Below are positions 51,853 to 59,293 of a stretch of 64,000 nucleotides of DNA, piece after piece. Made by a program: the position numbers and the translations under genes. The first letter of the stretch is position 1; each line of letters opens with the position of its first letter. The DNA is taken from the NCBI RefSeq assembly GCF_902459585.1, contig NZ_CABPSC010000016.1, positions 53,311 through 117,310 of the forward strand, in the 5' to 3' direction. The notes beneath the pieces were generated by a model. It worked only from the letters and a program-made list of their open reading frames with translations, ran no database searches and was not told the origin of the DNA. This stretch comes from Pandoraea nosoerga. GTDB lineage: Bacteria; Pseudomonadota; Gammaproteobacteria; Burkholderiales; Burkholderiaceae.

Positions 51853-52067
51853 GTAGGCTCCTGTGCCGCGTCGACAGCGATGGCCATCGACTTCCAATCA
51901 CGGCCCGAGCGGGCTGCGACGTAAAAAATGGGTGGCAAACGAAGGTCGTATCGTAACGCGCCGGCCCGCCTTCGGCCAACTGCATGGCAACAGATCGGGG
52001 AAAGCGCCGAGACGATCCGGCGAAAATTCCGATCGCGGGGCGAGCGCCGCCCGCCGCGTCGGTCGAT

Positions 52068-52793
52068 TCACGTCTCGAACAGATGTCGCGCGCCGCGCTG
52101 CGCCGCGATATAGATGGCCTCGCCGCGATTGCGAGCGCCGAGCCGCCGGTACAGCGCCGACACGTGCGTCTTCGCGGTGCCTTCGGAGATCACCAGTTGC
52201 TGACAGATCGTCTTGATGGACAAGCCGCGTGAGAGCAGCGCCAGAATTTCGTATTGCCGCTGGGAGATGCCGAGCAACGCGGATTCGGCCAGTTGCGTCG
52301 CCTTGTCGCCACCCAGCGGAAACACCGGCAGACGAGAGAGGGGCAAGGCTTCGCCGAGCGCCTCCTGCCGCCACAGCACCAGCAGCGCCGAGAGCGCCTC
52401 GTCCGGCACGAAGCGTCCGCCCGAGAACGCCAGATCGAAAACCGAACGAACCCGCGCGACGGAACTCGGCCACGGCAGGCAGGCGGCCACGCCCGCCTGG
52501 AACCAGCGGATGATCTCATCGGGAAAACCCGCATCGCCGATGACGATGACCGGCACGGGCGGCGCACATTCGGCCGCTGCCGCACACAACGCGTCGAGCG
52601 CGGGGGTGCGCGCCACCGCCTCGTCGAGCACGAGCGCGCGGCGCGACGGCAACTCGCGCAGCCAAACCCAATCCTGCGTCGTGACCTCATCGACCTGACG
52701 CAGGACCGGCGACGTCGCGCTCGCTTCGGTATGCAACGCGACCTGCAGGCCACCCATCCAGCCGGCAGCCTCACCCACGACCAGCACACGCAT
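52068..52793 (-). CDS. LuxR-family regulator with degenerate receiver
   Basis: A 241-residue regulator. The C-terminal LuxR helix-turn-helix (about 168-230, ISQRQYEILALLSRGLSIKTICQQLVISEGTAKTHVSALYRRLG) is complete. The N-terminal domain is receiver-like, but the usual acidic pair is replaced by VVGEAA and the Lys by LPWPSS. One Asp survives in LVLDEA. It is therefore probably not phospho-switched in the normal way. The start at 52793 has AGGGGA six bases upstream; other upstream Met codons lack this. It is divergent from the secreted Fap-locus protein, so it may control that gene. Confidence 0.82.
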   Translation of the reverse strand: MRVLVVGEAAGWMGGLQVALHTEASATSPVLRQVDEVTTQDWVWLRELPSRRALVLDEAVARTPALDALCAAAAECAPPVPVIVIGDAGFPDEIIRWFQAGVAACLPWPSSVARVRSVFDLAFSGGRFVPDEALSALLVLWRQEALGEALPLSRLPVFPLGGDKATQLAESALLGISQRQYEILALLSRGLSIKTICQQLVISEGTAKTHVSALYRRLGARNRGEAIYIAAQRGARHLFET

Positions 52794-53173
52794 GGTTTCC
52801 CCTGTCATTACGGTCGGCCCCGCGCCGCCGCCCCGCTTCTTGTACGCCCGCCGCATCGCTTCTTCGCGGCCCGCCAGGATGTTGTCGTGTGGGCGGGCCG
52901 AGGCAAAAACCGAAGCATGCTTCGAGCGTTCGCCACGGGGTCGACGCGTCAGGCGCCGTCTCGCTTTGAGCGCAGTTTATGCGCGAAGCCCGCATGGCGG
53001 CGAGTCCCGGATCGCCGGATTCCGACCGTTGTTGCCTCTGCGCGACAAACCGCGATTTGCGTAAATCGATTACTGAATTCTCCGGATTCCGCTATTACTT
53101 TTTCCTCTTTCCTTTCTCGAATCGCGCAATAGAATACAAGCAGTGCTGGGAGGATGGAGCCGGGGGGCACGCC
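52794..53173. other. Divergent intergenic region at the left edge of the Fap locus
   Basis: A 380-bp gap between the LuxR gene and the flanking secreted-protein gene. It holds a perfect 14-bp palindrome CGAAGCATGCTTCG (52911-52924), possibly an operator, and a TAGAAT -10-like box at 53130-53135. AT content rises near 53100. No gene was found. Confidence 0.55.
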
Positions 53174-53611
53174 ATGTTCAAGATCACCATCAATGCGTCG
53201 CGCACCGCCATCGCCTGCCTGGCGGGCGCCTGCTTTGCGAGTCCGGCCCATGCCGAACTGACGGGCGCCGGCGGCATGCCGGTCGCCGTGAGCGACGCGT
53301 TGCTCGCCACCACTCGCGCGGCCAACCTCCACGGCGGCCTCGTCGGCAATGTCGGCGGCGCACCATCGGTCGGCATCGCGCCGGTCAACGCCACACCTAC
53401 GAGCGCAAACAACGTGCGTCTGTGGGACGAAGTGATCCCGCCCGCTCCCTCTCCAAAGCCCACTCAGGCGTCGCTTACCGTGCCGGGTCAGCCGCGCACG
53501 CTTGCCGTCAGCGCGCTGTCGGCGCAGGTCGGCGCGGCTGCCGGCATGCAGTCGACGAGCCTGCGGGTCAACACCAACTCGGGCCGCATGCCGCCCGGCT
53601 TCCCGCGCTGA
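53174..53611 (+). CDS. Secreted Fap-locus protein with leader-like GG motif
   Basis: A 145-residue protein with a signal peptide (1-27, ending AHA). It contains VSDALLATTRAANLHGG at 39-55, and NNVRLWDE at 79-86 followed by a Pro-rich segment. Both elements recur in the first gene of the fap operon (59294-59920), in the same order, so the two are paralogues. The D-x-x-L spacing and terminal Gly-Gly resemble double-glycine leaders. Function unknown. It converges on fapF 23 bp away. Not recognised outside this locus. Confidence 0.72.
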   Translation: MFKITINASRTAIACLAGACFASPAHAELTGAGGMPVAVSDALLATTRAANLHGGLVGNVGGAPSVGIAPVNATPTSANNVRLWDEVIPPAPSPKPTQASLTVPGQPRTLAVSALSAQVGAAAGMQSTSLRVNTNSGRMPPGFPR

Positions 53612-53634
53612 GCCGCGGCGCCGAGCGCCCGTTA

Positions 53635-54966
53635 TCAGAACGTGTACGGGAAACGCACGCCGATCACATAGTTCGGCGCGTCCGGCGACATGCCGGCGTT
53701 CACGTAGCCATTCACCGTCCAGTGCCTGTTGATGGCGTAGTTGATGCCGAAGTTCAGCGACGCCGCGTTGGTCGCGCTGCCCGCCACCGTGGTGTAGCCG
53801 CTGCCCGACGTTGCCGTCTTCGTCGCGCGCGAAATCGCCGTCGAATAGGAGATCGACAGCGCCGTCTTGTCGTTGAGCGCCAGCGCCATGCCGGCGCCCA
53901 CCTGAACGATGTCGCCGAGCTTGACCTTGGCGGGCTGCGTCGTTCCCTCGATGGTCGAGATATCGTCGAAGGTGCGCGCGAAGTTGTACGTGTACGCCAC
54001 GTTGGCGAACAGCACGATCGGATCGTAGGTGCGCAGGAACGACAAGCCGGCCGTCACGGCCCAGATTCCGTTACCGGTCGGCAGACGCGACGGGGTCGTG
54101 AGGTTGTTGTTGCTCGGATCGGGCGTGCCGAGCTTGATGCCGAACGGCGAGGTGCCGGTCGGCGCGGTCACGCGCAATGACGCCACGACGTCCGGCCAGT
54201 TCGCATTTTCCTTGACCAGTTGGTAGTACAGGGACGCATTGACGTCGCCGATATTCGCCGAGTTCTTGCTGATGTCGCTGATCGACGAGGCTGCCCCGCC
54301 CGCGCCACCGGAGATGAAGTCCGAGTTGCGGTACAGATACGGCACGTCGAACGCCACACTCAGACGGTCGTTGATCCCGTAGCGCGTGTTGACGTCGAAG
54401 GTCCACACGTTGGCCTTCGTCTGGCCGAGGTTCAGCTGGCCGAGGAAGATGGCGTCGAGCGCGAGAAAGCCGCTCAGCACGAGTTGGCGGCGATCGTAGT
54501 AGCTGTAGCTGATGCCCGCATCGATGGTGAGCTTGCGGTCGAACAACGGTGCATGCTGCGCCTGCACCACGGCCTCTTCGGCGGGCGTGCGTTGCGCCTC
54601 GGTCTCGCTCTTTTGCATTTGCTGCGTGGCGCCGATCGGCGTGGCGGTGACGGGGCCGGCCGCGCCAGCCGCGCCGCCGCCGGGCGTGCCGGCGGAGCCG
54701 GCGGCCGAGCCGTCACCGGGCGAGACCTGCGCGATCTGCGCCGTGTCCCACGCGGTCAGGCCGCGCCCGCGCTGCGCCATCTCGATATCCGTGAGGCGCT
54801 GCTTGAGAGAAGAAATTTCCCGCTGCTGCCGGTCGACCATGTCCATCAACATCTGGAGACGGTCGTCCGGCGATGGGTTCGTATGCTCCTGAGCCTGGGC
54901 CGATAGCGTGAAAAGCAGTACCCCCAACGGAATAGCGGCAACGGGAAAAAAACGGTGAGTGTTCAT
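53635..54966 (-). CDS. fapF: FapF-like outer-membrane amyloid export channel
   Basis: A 443-residue outer-membrane protein. A signal peptide (about 1-26, ending AQAQ) leads to an N-terminal coiled coil (about 33-66, LQMLMDMVDRQQREISSLKQ), a Gly/Ala linker (about 85-115), and a C-terminal beta-barrel that begins near ITIDAGISYSYYDRRQL and ends with aromatic Phe (GVRFPYTF). Coiled coil plus barrel is the architecture of Pseudomonas FapF, a trimer that secretes Fap subunits. Last gene of the operon, 227 bp after the fapE-like gene. The ATG at 54966 follows a GGGGGGG site; the extended frame upstream is not used. Confidence 0.85.
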   Translation of the reverse strand: MNTHRFFPVAAIPLGVLLFTLSAQAQEHTNPSPDDRLQMLMDMVDRQQREISSLKQRLTDIEMAQRGRGLTAWDTAQIAQVSPGDGSAAGSAGTPGGGAAGAAGPVTATPIGATQQMQKSETEAQRTPAEEAVVQAQHAPLFDRKLTIDAGISYSYYDRRQLVLSGFLALDAIFLGQLNLGQTKANVWTFDVNTRYGINDRLSVAFDVPYLYRNSDFISGGAGGAASSISDISKNSANIGDVNASLYYQLVKENANWPDVVASLRVTAPTGTSPFGIKLGTPDPSNNNLTTPSRLPTGNGIWAVTAGLSFLRTYDPIVLFANVAYTYNFARTFDDISTIEGTTQPAKVKLGDIVQVGAGMALALNDKTALSISYSTAISRATKTATSGSGYTTVAGSATNAASLNFGINYAINRHWTVNGYVNAGMSPDAPNYVIGVRFPYTF

Positions 54967-55014
54967 GATCCCCCCCGGGTAAAGGTGCACACGGGCATCC
55001 GCGCGCAATCCAAC

Positions 55015-55026
55015 AAACACGTGTTT
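55015..55026. promoter_or_regulatory. Palindrome upstream of fapF
   Basis: A perfect 12-bp palindrome AAACACGTGTTT lies 49 bp upstream of the fapF start in an otherwise long 227-bp operon gap. It could be an operator or an RNA-level element; nothing else supports it. Confidence 0.3.
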
Positions 55027-55193
55027 CCGACTACGGTTGACCTTGCTGCCCGACTGCGGAGTGATGCGTGCGAGACCCGGGATGACACGTTCGGGGCGAA
55101 CCCCCGGCTCGCCGACATCACCTTCTTTGTTCGCCGCCGGTACGCTGCGGCGATGCCCCACTTATCGTTGTCGTTCGAATCGGCGCCGGCACC

Positions 55194-55955
55194 TCACCGG
55201 CGGATGCCGATCACGTTGGCCAGCGCGCTTTGCACGCCGGCCTGCCGCAATCCGGCGGACGTGAGCGGACCGGTCTGCAGATTGAGCTGCATCGTGTTCA
55301 TGACCTGCTGCGCGTTGCCCGCGACCTGCACGACCTGCATGATCTGGTTCATGGCCGCGCCGGCGCCGCCCGCCACGCTCTGGCCGAGATTGCCGTTCGG
55401 CGTGTTGAGCGAAATCTGCATGCCGGCCGAGGAGATCGCCACGCTTGCGTTGAGATTGCCGAGCGTGGTCTGCGAGCTGTTCGTCCCCTGCCCGCTTGCC
55501 GGTACAAGCGCGGTGATCGAGATGCCGGGCGCGAACTGGATGACGGCCTTGTTCAATGCGTTGTTCGCGTCGCCTGCGACCTGCGTGATCTGTGCGACAC
55601 CGTTCACGAGCACGCTCGTCGGGCCCGCAACGGTCTGCGTGAGCGGCCGCGCGGCGTTCGCGAGGCCGGGAATGATGCCGGTCGAGGCGCCCGTGCGCAC
55701 TTGATAGCCGGAACCGTTCTGGCTGACGTCGAGCACGCCGGTGGCCATCAGGCTCGCGCCGGTCGGCATCTGCCATTGGGACTGCATGACGAGCTGAAAG
55801 CCCGTGATCATGTTCTGTTGCGCGTACTTACCGGTCGCGTGCGAGAGCACCTCATCGCTCACGGGCGTCCAGCTCTCGGGCACCACGCTCGCGGCAAACG
55901 CCGGCACGGCGCTTGCCAGCAGCGGAATGGCCAGCATCGGGACATATCGGTTCAT
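55194..55955 (-). CDS. fapE: FapE-like secreted protein
   Basis: A 253-residue secreted protein with signal peptide (about 1-22, ending AFAA). VSDEVLSHATGKY follows at 32-44, a D-x-x-L element like that of the flanking secreted proteins. The remainder is Asn/Gln/Ala/Gly-rich with many Val-Ala stretches (NQIMQVVQVAGNAQQVMNTM). FapE of Pseudomonas is a minor component of the amyloid fibre and is placed between FapD and FapF, as here. The assignment rests on position and composition. 12 bp after fapD. Confidence 0.72.
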   Translation of the reverse strand: MNRYVPMLAIPLLASAVPAFAASVVPESWTPVSDEVLSHATGKYAQQNMITGFQLVMQSQWQMPTGASLMATGVLDVSQNGSGYQVRTGASTGIIPGLANAARPLTQTVAGPTSVLVNGVAQITQVAGDANNALNKAVIQFAPGISITALVPASGQGTNSSQTTLGNLNASVAISSAGMQISLNTPNGNLGQSVAGGAGAAMNQIMQVVQVAGNAQQVMNTMQLNLQTGPLTSAGLRQAGVQSALANVIGIRR

Positions 55956-55967
55956 GATGTTCTGATC

Positions 55968-56678
55968 TCAAAACAGGTCCGCCCGGATGATGCCGAAGTC
56001 CACCATCGGGGTCGGTGACGTCCCGGTCGCCAGCGCGCTGTCGCGCAGCTTGGTTGCCAGGGATTCGTTTCCTTTGAGCAGCGGTGAATCCTCCAGAAAC
56101 GGCTTGCCGATGACCGCCAGTACCAAGCCGTTCCATTGCTTGGCGAAATCGGCCTGCTCGATGATGCGATTGCCCAGCGCCGGATCGGAGACGAACACGC
56201 GTCCTTCCTTCGCCGCCCTGATGACCACAAAGTGTTGATAGCCGTTGACGTCGATGAGCGCGATGACCGGAATCTTCAGGTCGTAGAGCGCACTGACGTC
56301 GACTTTGAAACCTCGCCCCTCGAGCCCGAGCGTCTCGACGAACTTCTTCATGTCGAGCATCGAGAAGCCATTCTTGATGACGGTTTCCGGATTGGAGAAC
56401 ACCATCATTCGCTGGATCATTTCGGTCTCGGGAATGTCGATCCCGTAGCCATAGCGCAGCAGCGTCGCAAGCGCCGCGGATCCGCAACTGAAGTCGTATT
56501 CCTGCTGGACCAGATTCACGTAGTGCATCGACTTGAACGAGCGCATCTTCTTGACCGCCGGTACTCCGGTAGAAGACTCCAGGCTCACCGATGCATACTG
56601 CGCGTGCCCGGCCACGCTTGCGCACGCCAGAGCGCAAACCGTAGCGATCCTTACCACGGCACGACGCGCATCATTCAT
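55968..56678 (-). CDS. fapD: FapD-like C39 cysteine peptidase
   Basis: A 236-residue exported peptidase of family C39 (bacteriocin-processing type). A signal peptide ends near GHAQ. Catalytic Cys is in QEYDFSCGSAALATLL, His in GYQHFVVI, and Asp in VSDPALGN. Family C39 normally cuts after a double glycine. FapD of Pseudomonas has the same domain and operon place. The start at 56678 has GAGG six bases upstream; an ATG four codons earlier sits on the terminator T-run and is unlikely. It follows a terminator, so it is expressed less than fapB and fapC. Confidence 0.87.
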   Translation of the reverse strand: MNDARRAVVRIATVCALACASVAGHAQYASVSLESSTGVPAVKKMRSFKSMHYVNLVQQEYDFSCGSAALATLLRYGYGIDIPETEMIQRMMVFSNPETVIKNGFSMLDMKKFVETLGLEGRGFKVDVSALYDLKIPVIALIDVNGYQHFVVIRAAKEGRVFVSDPALGNRIIEQADFAKQWNGLVLAVIGKPFLEDSPLLKGNESLATKLRDSALATGTSPTPMVDFGIIRADLF

Positions 56679-56691
56679 GACTGACCTCATG

Positions 56692-56725
56692 AAAAAACCG
56701 GTCCGGGAGACTTCCCCGGACCGGT
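56692..56725 (-). terminator. Terminator between fapC and fapD
   Basis: On the minus strand, a 10-bp perfect stem (56697-56706 with 56716-56725) is followed directly by six T residues. It starts nine bp after the fapC stop and lies before the fapD start, so it is inside the operon. Confidence 0.87.
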
Positions 56726-56733
56726 CGCGTACC

Positions 56734-58113
56734 TCACTTGATTGCCGAGATCGAGAGGCTGTTGGTCTGAACGTTGCCGATACCCGAGGCCACGTTCACG
56801 CCCACGTTGCCGCTCGCCCAGGTGAGCGCACCATTGCCGACCGTCGCATTGGCGATGAAGTCGCCCGAGGCCTTCATGCTGGCCGACTGGTCGCTTTGCG
56901 CCGTGGCATTGGCGGCGCCACCCTTATGCCAGCCGCTTCCGCCTTGCGAGACTGCCGCGGCCAGGTTGTTCGACTGCACGTTGCCGATACCCGAGGCCAC
57001 GTTCACACCCACGTTGCCGGTCGCGCCGGCCAGCGCGCCATCCCCCACGCTCGCCTTGACATAGAACTGCGAGATGCTCGCCGAGCCCTTCGACGCCTGG
57101 TTCGCGAACACCTGTGCCGAGGCATACACCGGCTGGGCGTTGAGCGAGGCGATCGCCACGTTGTTGGCCTGCACGTTGTCCGCGCCCGCCGCCACGTTCA
57201 CGCCGATGTTGCCGTTGGCGTTAGCCAATGCACCGTTGCCCACCGACGCCCCCATGGTCTGGTATTGCGCCGTGTTGACGTGGTAGGTGAGCGCGCCCTT
57301 GGTCCAGGCGGTCGACTTCGTGTACGTGTCGGTGAAGCCCCACAGCGCCGCCGCCGCGATCGAGTCGGCCGATACGGAGTAGTTGCCATGGTTGAGCGTG
57401 GCGTGGAAGGCCGCATCGAAGCTCTTCTGCGTGTTCAGGAAGCCTGCCGCGAGGAAGCCGGCTGCCTGCTGCGACTGCTGAGCATAGGCATAGCCACCCC
57501 AGGCGGACGCCTGGCCCGCGCCGAAGTTGCCGGCGAGATAGCCGCCGTACAGGGCCGCCCCGCCCGGCAGCGGAAGAACGCCGCCGCCCAGGATGAAGCC
57601 GCCGCCGGCGATGTTCGAATACTGATACCCGCCGCCCGCGACGAATCCGCCCGAACCGGAGCTCGACTGCCCAGCCACATAGGCCGCGCCGGCCTGGAAG
57701 GCCTGGCTCGTGTTCAGGTGGCCGTTGGCGCTCGCGTTCACCCACGACGTGGAGTCGTCGAAGTGCTTGGTGGTCTTGCTGGCGAGGAAGTAGGCGCTGC
57801 CCTGGTTCGACACCGTCGTGGTCTTCGAGTCCACGCCATACGTCACCTTGCCCGTCACATAGCTGCCGAGCAGCGGGCCCTTGAGGTTGACGTTGTGAAC
57901 GTCGGCGACCTGATTGCTCTGCACGACGGCGTTGCCGGTGTTGTCCACCGTCACGCAGCCACGAATGCCGATCAGACCGAAGATGCCGACCAGGTTCAGG
58001 ACGTTGGTTTCGTTGCCGATGAACGAGAAGCTGTATTGCTGGTGATTGGGCGACGCCATGGCGGAACCCGTTGCTACCAGCAGTGCAGCCGCTGCAATTG
58101 CTTTCGTTTTCAT
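56734..58113 (-). CDS. fapC: FapC-like amyloid subunit with three repeats
   Basis: A 459-residue secreted protein with signal peptide (1-20, ending AMA). The C-terminal part has three imperfect repeats beginning at about 291, 356 and 425. Each contains GNGAL or GDGAL, then GN-GVNVA-G--NVQ-N. Linkers of about 32 residues rich in Ser/Ala/Gln separate them. This is the repeat scheme of Pseudomonas FapC, the main fibre protein. Residues 52-75 look like a degenerate extra repeat. About 76-285 is a Gly/Ala/Tyr-rich insertion not expected in Pseudomonas. The ATG at 58113 has AAGGAG six bases upstream. It lies 30 bp after fapB. Confidence 0.83.
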   Translation of the reverse strand: MKTKAIAAAALLVATGSAMASPNHQQYSFSFIGNETNVLNLVGIFGLIGIRGCVTVDNTGNAVVQSNQVADVHNVNLKGPLLGSYVTGKVTYGVDSKTTTVSNQGSAYFLASKTTKHFDDSTSWVNASANGHLNTSQAFQAGAAYVAGQSSSGSGGFVAGGGYQYSNIAGGGFILGGGVLPLPGGAALYGGYLAGNFGAGQASAWGGYAYAQQSQQAAGFLAAGFLNTQKSFDAAFHATLNHGNYSVSADSIAAAALWGFTDTYTKSTAWTKGALTYHVNTAQYQTMGASVGNGALANANGNIGVNVAAGADNVQANNVAIASLNAQPVYASAQVFANQASKGSASISQFYVKASVGDGALAGATGNVGVNVASGIGNVQSNNLAAAVSQGGSGWHKGGAANATAQSDQSASMKASGDFIANATVGNGALTWASGNVGVNVASGIGNVQTNSLSISAIK

Positions 58114-58143
58114 GACCATCTCCTTGACGAGAGAGTTACCCAG

Positions 58144-58779
58144 TTAAAAAGATGTGCCCGCCGGGGGACGGAGCACAAAAACATTTGCGGTTACATTGCC
58201 TATCCCAGCCGACTGGTTCACCTGCAACACCCCGCTCACCCCGCGAAACGCGTCACCGGAAATCGATGCCGTGCGGAACTGATCGTTGAGGTTGTTGTGC
58301 CCAGCCGGGCCACCCTTGGAGATCGCAGCGGATAGTGCCGTATCCGATACGCTCGCCACTCCAGACGCATCGCCGACCACAATCACGGTCGCGTTGCGTT
58401 GAAGATTGCCGGCACCGCTCGCCTGGTTGATCTGCATCAGCCCCGAGGTGCCTGAAAATGCGTTGCCCTGAATCGCGGCGCTGGCCGCGCCGGTCGTGGT
58501 CGTGACGAGCGCCTGCTGCTGGGTGCTGCTCGCGCCGGCCGTTACCGCGCCGCCGGTCGCAAGCACTGCGCTGTTCGCCTGCACGTTGTTCACGCCGGCC
58601 GCCTGGTTCACGCCCAGGGCGCCGGAAACGCCCACGGCGACGCCGTTCTCGACGGTGGCGTGCGTGCCGGCGAGCTCGCCGTTCACGATCCACACGTCAT
58701 CGGCGAAGGCCGCGGCGGCGAAGACCGCCACCATGGCCGCGGCGGCGGCGCGAAGCGCGCTCGTCTGAACGGGGCTCAT
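58144..58779 (-). CDS. fapB: FapB-like amyloid nucleator with three repeats
   Basis: A 211-residue secreted protein with a signal peptide (about 1-26, ending AFA). Three imperfect repeats lie at about 43-75, 104-136 and 173-205, each with GVNQ or QINQ or QVNQ followed by A-G--N-Q-N. FapB of Pseudomonas has the same kind of repeats and nucleates FapC. Gln/Asn at fixed positions in each repeat fits cross-beta stacking. It overlaps the upstream gene by ATGA. The first gene partner is upstream of fapB, as fapA is in Pseudomonas. Confidence 0.8.
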   Translation of the reverse strand: MSPVQTSALRAAAAAMVAVFAAAAFADDVWIVNGELAGTHATVENGVAVGVSGALGVNQAAGVNNVQANSAVLATGGAVTAGASSTQQQALVTTTTGAASAAIQGNAFSGTSGLMQINQASGAGNLQRNATVIVVGDASGVASVSDTALSAAISKGGPAGHNNLNDQFRTASISGDAFRGVSGVLQVNQSAGIGNVTANVFVLRPPAGTSF

Positions 58780-59288
58780 TTGGCCGCTCCGGCAGCACCG
58801 ATGCTCGTGAGCGGCGCGAGCGCGGAGCTGATCACCGACGGCACCAGCGTGCCGATGCTGCCGACGCCGCCCGAGCCGCCCATGGCGCCGGCGAACCCAC
58901 CGCCCACGCCGTTCGACGTATTCAGGGCGTTGCCGCCGCGCGCGTTGCCGACGAGCACGCCCATCACCGGGCTGATGCCGGACTGCACGGTGCTCGTGAT
59001 GAGCCCGGCCGAGCCGTGACCGGTGAGTTCGTTGTCGGTGACCTGTTTGACGGCGCCCATCGCGGTATTGAACGGGCCGGTCGGGAAGGCCGGGACGGCA
59101 ATGCCGATCGGGTTCTGCTCGCGCGGCAGGCCGCGATACGCGATTCGCGGGCCGATATTGCGCTCGATCACGAGATCGCCCGGCGTGGCCGGCTCGGCCC
59201 GCACGCTGCCCGGGAGCATCGCCGGCGCCACGGCCACGAGCATCGTGGCGAAAAGGCTGCCGGCATGCGCGGCTGAGAATTGGGTCAT
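58776..59288 (-). CDS. Secreted Gly-rich protein before fapB (fapA position)
   Basis: A 170-residue exported protein with signal peptide (about 1-31, ending VRA). The middle has VTDNELTGHGSAG (83-95), a D-x-x-L element shared with neighbours, and the end is Gly/Ala/Asn/Ser-rich (GVGGGFAGAMGGSGGVGSIG). It takes the place of fapA but I see no sequence support for fapA. The start at 59288 was chosen for its signal peptide. Overlap with fapB suggests coupled translation. Confidence 0.65.
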   Translation of the reverse strand: MTQFSAAHAGSLFATMLVAVAPAMLPGSVRAEPATPGDLVIERNIGPRIAYRGLPREQNPIGIAVPAFPTGPFNTAMGAVKQVTDNELTGHGSAGLITSTVQSGISPVMGVLVGNARGGNALNTSNGVGGGFAGAMGGSGGVGSIGTLVPSVISSALAPLTSIGAAGAAK

Positions 59289-59293
59289 GTCGT

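Noticed and set aside
58776-59288. Assigning fapA by name
   Set aside because: Only position matches. Composition and motifs do not identify it with Pseudomonas FapA, so the symbol was left blank.
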